Assembly (NCBI GenBank): GCA_030150485.1
Contig: JASLFZ010000069.1
Span: 1-22,510 of the forward strand
DNA length: 22,510 nucleotides
Direction: 5' to 3'
DNA from: Candidatus Saccharimonadales bacterium
GTDB taxonomy: Bacteria; Patescibacteriota; Saccharimonadia; UBA4664; SCTI01
Of the stretch, positions 7,805 through 15,099 are shown in pieces (positions within the stretch are counted from its first letter, which is position 1; each line of letters opens with the position of its first letter). Under the pieces are notes generated by a model. It made no database searches. It saw nothing but the letters and a program-made list of their open reading frames with translations, and was not told where the DNA came from. A program made the translations under genes and the position numbers.

Positions 7805-8692
7805 CTATTGCTCTTCAATGGCTGCGGCGGCACCGGTAATTTCGGATAGCTCCTGGGTGATACCGGCCTGGCGCAGTGTGTTAACTTCTAATGTTAGTGA
7901 ATCGATAAGGTCGCTGGCGTTATCGGTGGCGGCCCGCATGGCGAGCATCCGCATAGCGTGCTCGCTGACACCAGCCTCTTGGGCGGCGTTGAGCATGGCG
8001 GCGTCAAAGAGACGCGTCAGCGCAGCGGCCACCACCTCCTCGGGGCTGGGCTCGAGCAACGTGAGGACGTTGGCCTCGGACGCCGGAGCGCCCTCCTCTA
8101 AGGCTGGCAGTTCAACCGGCCACACCGGCATCACGCGCACCTCTTGTTGGAGAGCTGAAATCGAATGAGTGTAAATCACCTTGATGGCGTCGATGGTGCC
8201 AGCCGCATACAGCTCACGCAGTTGGTCGCTGAGCGGCTGAATATCGGCAATGATAGGATCGGTGGCACGGCCAACGATGCGCTGAATAATTTCCACCTGA
8301 GGCAGCTTTTCGGCCGAACGAATGGCGTGAGTCCCGAGCGCCACTATCTTGACGGCTACCCCATCGGCCTGATAACGCGCTACCTCCTTGCGCAGACGAG
8401 CCGCCACATTGAGGTTATAGGCACCGGCCAAGCCGCGATCGGAGGCAATCACCATAATTGCCACCGCCTTAATCTGGTCACGTCGCCACAAAGCCAGCTC
8501 GCTGGGCTCGACGTCGTTCGCCAGCAACCGCTGCAAGGTCTCAAGCGCCGCGCCGATGTAGTCGTGCGAGCGCTTCGCCACCGCTTGGGCACGCCGCAGC
8601 TTGGTAGCATCCACCAGCTGCATGGCCTTGGTGGTCTGGCGCGTATTGCTAATCGAGCGGATACGGCGCTGTAAGGACTGCAGCTGAGCCAT
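7805..8692 (-). CDS. atpG: F1Fo ATP synthase gamma subunit
   Basis: Rotating central shaft of F1. 295 residues, normal. The N-terminal helix LQSLQRRIRSISNTRQTTKAMQ is the diagnostic coiled coil inside the alpha3beta3 ring, the middle has the Rossmann-like segment (VMVIASDRGLAGAYN), and the C-terminal helix ENALRMxAMRAATDNA-type motif appears as HAMRMLAMRAATDNASDLI. ATG follows the atpA stop directly (TAA ATG), so translation is coupled. Confidence 0.97.
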   Translation of the reverse strand: MAQLQSLQRRIRSISNTRQTTKAMQLVDATKLRRAQAVAKRSHDYIGAALETLQRLLANDVEPSELALWRRDQIKAVAIMVIASDRGLAGAYNLNVAARLRKEVARYQADGVAVKIVALGTHAIRSAEKLPQVEIIQRIVGRATDPIIADIQPLSDQLRELYAAGTIDAIKVIYTHSISALQQEVRVMPVWPVELPALEEGAPASEANVLTLLEPSPEEVVAAALTRLFDAAMLNAAQEAGVSEHAMRMLAMRAATDNASDLIDSLTLEVNTLRQAGITQELSEITGAAAAIEEQ

Positions 8693-10225
8693 TTAGGCGG
8701 TCTCCTCAATCAGGTCATCCAGGGCGGTGGCAATAACCTTCTCTAGCTGGCTGCGATGAGCGTCGGTCAGCTCCGTGCCGGTGTTCAGCTCCTCAACCAT
8801 TTTGGGGTGCTTGTGGAGGTGCTTAATCAGCTCCGTGCGGGCCTCGCCGACCTTTTCGAGGGCGACAGCATCAAGAGCACCACCGGTGCCGGCTAGGAGC
8901 AAGATGCTCTGCTCGGCCACCGAAAGCGGCTGGAACTGCGGCTGCTTGAGGATTTCCGTCAGACGCTGGCCCCGCTCAAGCTGGGCCCGGGTTGCGTCAT
9001 CCAGGTCACTCGCAAACTGGGTGAAGGCGGCCACCTCGTTATACTGGGCCAGGCTGACGCGCAAACTACCGGCCAGCTTTTTGATGACTTTTGGCTGGGC
9101 GGCGCTACCAACACGACTTACCGAGTTACCAACATCAATGGCGGGGCGAATACCTTGGTTGAAGAGATCGGTGGTAAGAAAAATCTGACCATCGGTGATC
9201 GAAATAACGTTGGTAGGGATGTAGGCCGAAATGTTCGCGGCCTGGGTTTCAATGATCGGCAGGGCGGTCAGCGAGCCGGCGCCGTGGGCATCACTGAGCT
9301 TAGCGGCCCGCTCAAGCAGACGTGAGTGGAGGTAAAAGACGTCGCCGGGATAAGCCTCGCGGCCGGGTGGGCGGCGTAGCAGGAGCGACATCTGGCGGTA
9401 GGCCTGCGCGTGGCGGGTAAGGTCGTCGTAAATGGCCAAAGCGTGACCGCCGTTATCACGGATTTCCTCACCGATGGAGGCGCCGGCGTAGGGCGCCAAA
9501 TATTGCAACGTAACTGGGTCGGTAGCAGAGGTCGCCACAATAATACTGTTAGCCAGTGCATCACTCTGGCGCAGACGCTCCACCAGGTTCGCGATGGTGC
9601 TACGCTTCTGGCCGATGGCTACGTAAATGGAGACGATGCCACTCTTTTGCTCCATCTGGTTAAGCATGGTATCGAGGGCAATAGCGGTTTTACCGGTCTG
9701 GCGGTCGCCAATAATGAGCTGACGCTGGCCGCGGCCGATCGGCACCATGCCGTCAATGGCGAGGATACCGGTTGCCACCGGCTCATGAACCGACTTACGG
9801 CTCATGACGTCGGGCGCGGGCCCTTCAATCGGGCGGCGCTTAGTGGCTTTGATGGCGCCCAGCCCATCCAGCGGTCGGCCCAGCGGGTCGATCACGCGGC
9901 CAAGCAGGCCATTGCCCACCGGAACGCTGAGCTGCTCGCCGGTCTGGGTGGCCTCGGCACCGGCGCCAATGGCATCGTTTTCGTCGAGAAGCACGGCGCC
10001 AATCTCGTCTTCAAGCAGGTTAAGCACGAGGGCGCGGGCGGTTTCACCACCCATGTTCAGCTCCAGCACCTCGCCCAGCTGGGCCTGCGGCAAACCTTGA
10101 ATGGTGACCACGCCATCGCCTAAGCGCGAGACGATCCCGCGCCCTTTAAGCTGAGTGGTACTCGGTAAATTGCTAATTGCGGTCTGAAGTTCAGCGGTAA
10201 TTTCGGAGAGAGATAGTTTAGCCAT
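8693..10225 (-). CDS. atpA: F1Fo ATP synthase alpha subunit
   Basis: Non-catalytic nucleotide-binding subunit of F1. 510 residues, normal. Walker A GDRQTGKTAIALDTM near residue 170, then VAIGQKRSTIANLVE, the segment LYLAPYAGASIGEE-like (LQYLAPYAGASIGEEIRDNG), and SRVGSAAQPKVIKKLAGSLR with the arginine finger region. The N-terminal helix that normally contacts delta is of ordinary length, although delta itself is short here. Three nt separate it from atpH. Confidence 0.98.
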   Translation of the reverse strand: MAKLSLSEITAELQTAISNLPSTTQLKGRGIVSRLGDGVVTIQGLPQAQLGEVLELNMGGETARALVLNLLEDEIGAVLLDENDAIGAGAEATQTGEQLSVPVGNGLLGRVIDPLGRPLDGLGAIKATKRRPIEGPAPDVMSRKSVHEPVATGILAIDGMVPIGRGQRQLIIGDRQTGKTAIALDTMLNQMEQKSGIVSIYVAIGQKRSTIANLVERLRQSDALANSIIVATSATDPVTLQYLAPYAGASIGEEIRDNGGHALAIYDDLTRHAQAYRQMSLLLRRPPGREAYPGDVFYLHSRLLERAAKLSDAHGAGSLTALPIIETQAANISAYIPTNVISITDGQIFLTTDLFNQGIRPAIDVGNSVSRVGSAAQPKVIKKLAGSLRVSLAQYNEVAAFTQFASDLDDATRAQLERGQRLTEILKQPQFQPLSVAEQSILLLAGTGGALDAVALEKVGEARTELIKHLHKHPKMVEELNTGTELTDAHRSQLEKVIATALDDLIEETA

Positions 10226-10228
10226 AGT

Positions 10229-10612
10229 TTAAATCCTTATTTGTTCTAAGCGCGTGCGCAGGCTGAGGTCGAGGCTGGCATCGGCGGTGGTTAAGCGAAC
10301 GCCACCCAAAAGGCTGGCATCGGTAGTGGTTTCGAGTTCATGGCTGCTGCCACCAACCCGTTTGGTAAGTTCGGTAGCCAACTGGTCGAGAACGCTCAGG
10401 GGTAGTTCGCGAGCACTGGTGGCTCGCACCACGATGTGGCCGGTTTGGCGGGCGAGCTCGCGTTCAAGATCCGGCAATAAACGCTCCAGGTCGGGGCGAT
10501 TACCACCGGCCGACATTGCGGCCACACCAGCGGCGGCCACCTCAGCGGCAATGTGTTCCTCGAGTAGCTGAACCATGGCAGCGGCCAGCCGGTGGTAGCT
10601 GGTCTTAGCCAC
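10229..10612 (-). CDS. atpH: F1Fo ATP synthase delta subunit, short form
   Basis: Links F1 (alpha N-termini) to the b-subunit stalk. I take the GTG at 10612: a strong GGAGGT lies 5 nt upstream and the codon overlaps the atpF stop by 8 nt (GTGGCTAA), whereas the in-frame ATG at 10708 would overlap atpF by about 100 nt with no site. This gives 127 residues, against the usual ~175-180. The C-terminal part is recognisable (LDQLATELTKRVG..HELETTTDASLLGGVRL..DLSLRTRLEQI). The N-terminal domain, normally a six-helix bundle of about 105 residues, is reduced to about 60 residues. Position between atpF and atpA confirms identity. Confidence 0.9.
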   Translation of the reverse strand: MAKTSYHRLAAAMVQLLEEHIAAEVAAAGVAAMSAGGNRPDLERLLPDLERELARQTGHIVVRATSARELPLSVLDQLATELTKRVGGSSHELETTTDASLLGGVRLTTADASLDLSLRTRLEQIRI

Positions 10613-11141
10613 GGCGACCTCCAGTGGCAGCGGCAAAGGCTCGCTCCACCAGTGATTCATCGCGCTTGGCATCCATTTTTTCATCAAGAAGCTTTGAGGT
10701 GGCAGCAATCACCAGTTCGCGAGCCTCGCTGGCCAGTTTGTCGTGGGCAGCGGCCAGCTGGCGCTCGGTCTCCCGCTTCGCCTGCTCCATAATGTGGTCG
10801 GCGCTGGCTTCGGCCTCAGCCAAAATGGTACTCTTTTGCTTCTCCGCCTCGCCACGGGCGTCGGACACGATTTCAGAGGCGTGGGCTTTGGCTTTGGCAA
10901 TAATCTCCTGGCGCTCTTTACTGAGAGCATCGCGCTCAGCCACCGCCGCCTCGGCCGCCTTGAGGCTTTCTTCAATACGATGGCGCCGGTTTTCCAGCAT
11001 CGTCACTATGGGCCCGTAAGCGTAGCGCTTCAGAATCCAGTAAAGAATCCCAAAGTTAATCAGCTCAAAGATCAGCGCGGGCAGGTTAACGCCGAGCGCG
11101 GCTAGACCCGAGGCATCACCAAAAAATACCGGAAACGGCAT
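10605..11141 (-). CDS. atpF: F1Fo ATP synthase b subunit
   Basis: Peripheral stalk. 178 residues: a single membrane helix near the N-terminus (LPALIFELINFGILYWILKR, residues ~20-39), then a long charged helix (residues ~50-165) rich in Ala, Glu, Lys and Arg that forms the dimeric coiled coil. It starts three nt after the atpE stop and overlaps atpH by 8 nt. Confidence 0.96.
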   Translation of the reverse strand: MPFPVFFGDASGLAALGVNLPALIFELINFGILYWILKRYAYGPIVTMLENRRHRIEESLKAAEAAVAERDALSKERQEIIAKAKAHASEIVSDARGEAEKQKSTILAEAEASADHIMEQAKRETERQLAAAHDKLASEARELVIAATSKLLDEKMDAKRDESLVERAFAAATGGRRG

Positions 11142-11144
11142 CGG

Positions 11145-11387
11145 CTACCCGAGGAACTTAATAATAAACCCGAACACCAGCGCGAAGATGGCCAGCGCCT
11201 CGGTAAAGGCGATGGTCAGAATCATTAAGCTGGTTACGCGACCTTGGGTCTCGGGGTTACGGCCAACAGCTTCAATCGCCTTGGCGCCAATTAAACCAAT
11301 ACCAATACCCGGGCCAATGGCACCGATGGCTACCGTTAAGCCGGCTGCCAGGTTCTTTACCTGTGCAGGATCAATTGCATACGACAT
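11145..11387 (-). CDS. atpE: F1Fo ATP synthase c subunit
   Basis: Membrane rotor ring subunit. 80 residues, two helices: GAIGPGIGIGLIGAKAIEA with its glycine stripe, the polar loop GRNPE, and LTIAFTEALAIFALVFGFII with the essential Glu (AFTEALA). Positions that carry Gln and Ser-Thr in the sodium type (GPGVGQG, AESTG) read GPGIGIG and TEALA, so a proton-coupled ring is likely. This is inferred from motif comparison with Ilyobacter c subunit. Confidence 0.97.
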   Translation of the reverse strand: MSYAIDPAQVKNLAAGLTVAIGAIGPGIGIGLIGAKAIEAVGRNPETQGRVTSLMILTIAFTEALAIFALVFGFIIKFLG

Positions 11388-11404
11388 ACTTACAAATTCT
11401 CCAT

Positions 11405-12148
11405 TTAGTGCTCTTCCACCACCGGCGTAATCGCCAAGCTGATGAACACGAGCGTTAATATAGCAAACACATACGCCTGGACGGCCCCCACAAAGATCTC
11501 AAAACCCAAAAAGGGCGTTGGCCCGATTACCGGTACCAGCGCGCTTATGACGAGGAGTAAGACCTCACCTGCAAAGATATTACCAAATAACCGGAAAGAA
11601 AACGAGATGATTCTGGTGAATTCCAGGATTAGCTCCAGTAAGCCGATACCCCACATGGCGGGACCACCGTGAAAGTAGCGTGCCATCGTGCCCTTGAAGC
11701 CGAGCTGCTTATACCCGGTGCCAAGGGTTAAGAAGAACGAGATTAGAGCCAGAGCCAGGGTTGTGTTGAGGTCGGAAGTGGTGCGCCGAAAGATCGGGAC
11801 GCTGCCACTAGCAGTGTGAATAACGATATCGCCAAAGCCGGGGATGAGACCGATTAAGTTATTAAACAGGATGAAGAAAAAGAAGGTGGCGATCAAGGGA
11901 AAGTACTTCAGGGCAACCTCGCGGCTACCAAACACCGTGGCCATTTGGTCGATGATAATATCGACCGCGCTTTCGACAATAAAGCCGAATCCCTTGCTGG
12001 GCTTTTCGACGGTTCGGCGCGCCGCGGCAATCAGGACCACGGCCAGAAAGATGGTAATGAGCGTACCGGCCAGGATCGAGTTGGTAACCGCAAACGAACC
12101 GACGTGAAAGACGGTTTGCGAGGGCAGACTGATATCGACCTTAATCAT
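11405..12148 (-). CDS. atpB: F1Fo ATP synthase a subunit
   Basis: Stationary membrane subunit that forms the two proton half-channels. 247 residues with five or more hydrophobic segments. The essential arginine is in FSFRLFGNIFAGEVLLL (R near residue 175), the hallmark of the family. The C-terminus YVFAILTLVFISLAITP is also typical. The start overlaps the last 8 nt of the Nudix-AtpZ gene. Confidence 0.97.
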   Translation of the reverse strand: MIKVDISLPSQTVFHVGSFAVTNSILAGTLITIFLAVVLIAAARRTVEKPSKGFGFIVESAVDIIIDQMATVFGSREVALKYFPLIATFFFFILFNNLIGLIPGFGDIVIHTASGSVPIFRRTTSDLNTTLALALISFFLTLGTGYKQLGFKGTMARYFHGGPAMWGIGLLELILEFTRIISFSFRLFGNIFAGEVLLLVISALVPVIGPTPFLGFEIFVGAVQAYVFAILTLVFISLAITPVVEEH

Positions 12149-12884
12149 GACGTTTTAATGACTCCTTAATCCGGTGCTCGATTTGACGCTGCAAGCGCCG
12201 CACCGTACTTCTTACGAGTATCCATGATACCGCAAGCGAGGCAATTACGCCAAGTAGCATGAGGAGTGGGCTGGTATGGAGGTGGCGATCAAGCAGGGCG
12301 CCACCTGCGCCCAGCACCAAAATCGGGCCAGCCACCTGCCAGGCTACGGTGCTCATGAGCGGCCACAGCGGCAAATGATCGAGTGGGCTGGTGATGCTAC
12401 CATCGGGGTTTTTATAGGTTAGCCACCCCAACTCGCGGAACACGACCTGGCTCGGGGGCGTGAGTGAGTAGCTGCTGAGCTCCGATTTTTTGACCCAGTG
12501 CGCCACCTCTAGGTCATCGGCGGCGGCGAGCTCACCGGAAGCGTAATCGCAAAGGTATCCCAGAAAGTAGTAGTGCGTCATTTCGCCCTGTTTGTTGGGC
12601 GTTTTGTCCTCCAGCGGCTCATCGAGAAACTGCGGGACCAGGCAGCGGACGCTCTTAACCTCAATGCCTAACTCTTCGCGAATTTCCCGTCTGACTTCTT
12701 GGTGGAAGTAGTCGTTATCGTAGTCACCCCGTCGAAACAACGAGGCCGCCAATGCGGCGTCTTCAACCCCGCCGCCGGGCAGGTGCCACGCGTCTGGATA
12801 GGGCGGGCGCCCCTGGGCCTTCTTGCCAAGCGCAATGAGGTCGCCCTTTTGGACGATGCCGCTGACGATGTATCGAGTATTCAT
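12141..12884 (-). CDS. Nudix hydrolase domain fused to AtpI/AtpZ-like two-helix module
   Basis: First gene of the atp cluster, 247 residues from ATG 12884 (MNTRYIVSGIV, the usual beginning of a Nudix fold; ATG 12896 would add four residues; a longer open frame to 13172 runs through the neighbour's 3' end and is unlikely). Residues 1-~150 are Nudix: AWHLPGGGVE at 32-41 and REIREELGI at 66-74. About 14 extra residues sit between the GG and the REUxEExGU halves, so the Gx5E spacing is not canonical. Residues ~177-247 hold two membrane helices (~180-200, ~206-225) joined by ALLDRHLHTSP, the pattern of AtpI/AtpZ (ATP synthase assembly or Mg channel proteins), and a basic tail. No stop or frameshift separates the halves; the internal ATG at 12356 lacks a ribosome site. 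Overlaps atpB by 8 nt. Confidence 0.85.
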   Translation of the reverse strand: MNTRYIVSGIVQKGDLIALGKKAQGRPPYPDAWHLPGGGVEDAALAASLFRRGDYDNDYFHQEVRREIREELGIEVKSVRCLVPQFLDEPLEDKTPNKQGEMTHYYFLGYLCDYASGELAAADDLEVAHWVKKSELSSYSLTPPSQVVFRELGWLTYKNPDGSITSPLDHLPLWPLMSTVAWQVAGPILVLGAGGALLDRHLHTSPLLMLLGVIASLAVSWILVRSTVRRLQRQIEHRIKESLKRHD

Positions 12885-12917
12885 TGGTTCTATCATTGCA
12901 TAATTACAAGTGGCAGT

Positions 12918-12949
12918 GGATAGGAGTAGGCTTGCGCCCACCCCTATCC
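12918..12949 (-). other. 14-bp hairpin over stop codon upstream of atp cluster
   Basis: On the minus strand GGATAGGGGTGGGC pairs with GCCTACTCCTATCC across a GCAA tetraloop; two of the pairs are G:U only on this strand and GCAA is a GNRA loop, so the minus transcript is the folded form. It includes the TAG stop of the membrane-protein gene and ends about 34 nt before the Nudix-AtpZ start. No T-run follows, so it is not a typical intrinsic terminator; an RNA-stability or processing hairpin is more likely. Confidence 0.6.
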
Positions 12950-13378
12950 TTTGTGCCCTTTCCAGGAGAGGAGACCCACTAGTCCGCCAAAAGCAGCGGC
13001 CAGCACAATAAACACCACGGGGTTCCAAAAGGCGATCAGTACTACTATGCCCACAGCAAAAGCCGCTATCCAGGCAGCTAGTGGCACCCAAAGGAGAGGG
13101 TGCCACTTGGCGTGGCCCTTCCTGGCGGCCTTTTTTAGCCGGGGAGCAAGTAGCAGCGAAAGGATGATGCACCCAATCGCAGCCGCGAGAAACACCAAAA
13201 ATATTGGCACCGCGTCCACGAAGTGAGCCAGCCGAACGCCACCGGCGTTTTCACCTTTAATGGCGTGTTTGTCTGGCCAGGTGGCAAACGCCAGCGCGGC
13301 GAAGAACCAAATGCCGAAGTAACGCCGCCAGTAAAAACGCGCACCAACATAGCGAAGCTTGATCTTGGAGGTAGCCAT
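12944..13378 (-). CDS. Four-helix membrane protein, unknown
   Basis: 144 residues from ATG 13378, chosen because AGAGG lies about 6 nt upstream; the ORF extends to 13402 without a site. A basic N-terminus (KIKLRYVGARFYWRRYF) is followed by four hydrophobic segments: ~22-36, a long one after AHFVDAVPIF (~60-82), LLWVPLAAWIAAFAVGIVVLIAFW (~95-118) and VVFIVLAAAFGGLVGLLSW (~120-139). A Lys/Arg-rich loop (RLKKAARKGHAKWH) lies between helices 2 and 3. No known family is recognised. It precedes the ATP synthase cluster and may be cotranscribed with it. Confidence 0.75.
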   Translation of the reverse strand: MATSKIKLRYVGARFYWRRYFGIWFFAALAFATWPDKHAIKGENAGGVRLAHFVDAVPIFLVFLAAAIGCIILSLLLAPRLKKAARKGHAKWHPLLWVPLAAWIAAFAVGIVVLIAFWNPVVFIVLAAAFGGLVGLLSWKGHKG

Positions 13379-13472
13379 GAGCGTCCTCTCTGTAGGGTGC
13401 AAAATTGCCCGTCGCTATAAGAAGTAACGGGATTTGTTATTTAACCACTAAATTGTGCAGCCGTCCAGGGGG

Positions 13473-14252
13473 TTAGGCGGTAGCGGCAGATTCAGCGTCA
13501 ATGCGCTGCTTCATTTTGGCGACCTCGGCCGGGTCAATGTCGTCGAAGTGACCCTTCATGAGATAGAAAAGTGGCGCCCACATACGCTTGGCGTATTTAT
13601 GCGTTAAGGTGGCATATTTGACCAAGATAATCAGCATTAGTGATAGGCCGGTACATAGCACGGCTAGCAGCACCCGGAAGAAGAAGACGCCATCATAGTT
13701 GGTTTGCATAACAAAGTAGACGGTTATAGAGAACAGCACCAGCGCCACCAACCACTCATGGCTAAACACGCCAGTGGTTAAATAGTTGTTAATTGCATCA
13801 CGGTTTTCTTGGGTTTTACTGACCCGGCCGTAAATTGTTTCCATGACCGAGTCTCCCTTAAAGCGATCCTCACGCGTAAACTGCAGCAGATCGTCGTAAT
13901 AAATATTGTCAGCGCTAATGGCGGTATTTTTATAGATACTATCCAGATAAACTTTAAGTCGTACCTTGACCTCGTGCCGGAGTGCTGGCTTTACTAAGTG
14001 AAGCTGGCTTAGGATATCGAGAATGGTCATCGATTCGCTACGAATGGTTTGACGGAGGTTTTCAATCCGGGCCTTCTGATTGCTCAGCAGTGGTGAAAAG
14101 TAAAACCCAAACAGGAAGGAGTTCGTACCATAGAGTGCTAGCTGGCCAGAACTAAGCTTAGCCGGCTGCATATACGAGAGGACGATCATAAAGACAACGA
14201 ACAGTACGGGATAAATGTAGGTCAGGCGGATGTTGAGCAGAGATTTAAACAT
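13473..14252 (-). CDS. Four-helix membrane protein, DUF4239/bestrophin-like architecture
   Basis: 259 residues from ATG 14252; an in-frame GTG at 14273 overlaps a TATAGT -10-like box, so it is probably untranscribed. Two N-terminal membrane helices (~10-28, ~38-56), a ~100-residue soluble helical region (QTIRSESMTILDILSQLHLVKPALRH..), then two more helices (~167-186, ~190-215) and a cytoplasmic tail ending in Asp/Glu-rich sequence. The 2+2 helix layout with a long helical insert resembles DUF4239 (bestrophin-like) proteins; this is architecture only. Function unknown. Confidence 0.75.
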   Translation of the reverse strand: MFKSLLNIRLTYIYPVLFVVFMIVLSYMQPAKLSSGQLALYGTNSFLFGFYFSPLLSNQKARIENLRQTIRSESMTILDILSQLHLVKPALRHEVKVRLKVYLDSIYKNTAISADNIYYDDLLQFTREDRFKGDSVMETIYGRVSKTQENRDAINNYLTTGVFSHEWLVALVLFSITVYFVMQTNYDGVFFFRVLLAVLCTGLSLMLIILVKYATLTHKYAKRMWAPLFYLMKGHFDDIDPAEVAKMKQRIDAESAATA

Positions 14253-14309
14253 AGTAAACCGGTTTGCCCACACTATAGCATAGGCGTTTTTTCACCACTA
14301 GAGGTGCCG

Positions 14310-14717
14310 CTATAGAGCTCGCATGCGGTTGTTGCGTGGATTGTGCTCGAGCTCTGCAAGCCCCAACGCTTCCAGCAAGGGTGGCATATACATACCAAAC
14401 CGGCCGCGCAGCCCTTTTTTGGTACCATACCAGCCACCCACCGGGTTATCTTCCGAGCGTCCCCATGCCTCCACGGTGCCATCGGCGGCCGGTTTTTGCT
14501 CATCGGCGCTGCCCAGCAGCATCCAATCACCGTGGGCCTTCAGCATGGCATGCAGGTCCTCAATCGCCCGCAGCTGATACCCTAGCGTAGTTTTACCAAC
14601 GACGCATACTATCGTACCAGCAGCCTCATCACGATACATCTGGTACTCCGATGTGCCCGGTGGCGTTTTGAGTACCCACGGATTATCTTTGGTGCCGTCT
14701 CCCATAGCTTGATTCAT
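14310..14717 (-). CDS. Conserved small soluble protein, possibly DUF6855
   Basis: 135 residues, no membrane segments. Characteristic stretches are MGDGTKDNPWVLKTPPGTS, EDLHAMLKAHGDWMLLGSADE, VEAWGRSEDNPVGGWYG and LLEALGLAELEHNPRNNRMRAL. I remember very similar proteins in widely different bacteria, annotated only as a domain of unknown function (I believe DUF6855). Biochemical role unknown. The start at 14717 has GGGAG about 7 nt upstream, and a TATAGT -10 box lies at 14740-14745. The second in-frame ATG (residue 5) is the alternative start. Confidence 0.85.
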   Translation of the reverse strand: MNQAMGDGTKDNPWVLKTPPGTSEYQMYRDEAAGTIVCVVGKTTLGYQLRAIEDLHAMLKAHGDWMLLGSADEQKPAADGTVEAWGRSEDNPVGGWYGTKKGLRGRFGMYMPPLLEALGLAELEHNPRNNRMRAL

Positions 14718-14739
14718 GGCTTCGCTCCCTTTTCCCCTT

Positions 14740-14745
14740 ACTATA
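14740..14745 (-). promoter_or_regulatory. -10 box for the 14310-14717 gene
   Basis: TATAGT on the minus strand, 22 nt before the ATG, leaving room for the ribosome site. TTGAAA lies upstream but only 14 nt away, too close to be a good -35. Confidence 0.45.
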
Positions 14746-14781
14746 CAGGTTTTCTATAATTTCAAGATATGGCGGCTACTT

Positions 14782-14815
14782 AAAAAGAACTAGGCTGCGT
14801 GGAGTAAGCCGCAGC
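14782..14815 (-). terminator. Probable terminator after tRNA-Ser
   Basis: Minus strand: GCTGCG, a 10-nt loop, CGCAGC (14815-14794), then CTAGTTC and a run of five T (14786-14782). It lies 56 nt beyond the tRNA. The loop sequence GCTTAC can also pair with GTAAGC just upstream, so the fold may be more complex (see findings). Confidence 0.5.
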
Positions 14816-14870
14816 TTAGGAGGTTGCTGGTCGGCAAGCACCAAAGCTAAGGCTTACAATGAGTCTAATC

Positions 14871-14960
<90 letters not shown>

Positions 14961-14981
14961 AAAAACGTCTGTGACGCGGGA

Positions 14982-14987
14982 ATTATA
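14982..14987 (-). promoter_or_regulatory. -10 box of tRNA-Ser
   Basis: Consensus TATAAT on the minus strand, 21 nt before the tRNA 5' end. No clear -35 at the usual distance. Confidence 0.55.
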
Positions 14988-15065
14988 GCCTGGACGGATT
15001 GATTTGGGTAGAGGCGACGCCTATACTAGATCTAAGTTCGCAACCGAGCTTTAAGTATTAGCAAG

Positions 15066-15097
15066 CACAAAAGCGCAGTCAAAGCTGTGCTTTTGTG
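15066..15097. terminator. 13-bp hairpin with A- and T-rich arms
   Basis: CACAAAAGCGCAG, loop TCAAAG, CTGTGCTTTTGTG. The A-tract/T-tract stem looks like a factor-independent terminator. It lies directly after the tRNA-like element on the minus strand, where it would end that RNA, but one G:U pair makes the fold slightly better on the plus strand. Direction therefore left open. Confidence 0.5.
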
Positions 15098-15099
15098 TA

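Noticed and set aside
9410..10123. Long plus-strand frame opposite atpA
   Set aside because: Shadow of the alpha subunit gene.
10613..10708. Longer AtpH beginning at ATG 10708
   Set aside because: Would overlap atpF by about 100 nt, lacks a ribosome site, and the added residues (Trp/Pro-rich) do not resemble a delta N-terminus; GTG 10612 has GGAGGT in the right place.
12897..13172. N-terminal extension of the Nudix-AtpZ frame by 96 residues
   Set aside because: It runs antisense-free but out of frame through the 3' end of the membrane-protein gene, has no Nudix-like content, is Cys/Ser/Arg-rich, and the Nudix fold begins naturally at MNTRYIVSGIV.
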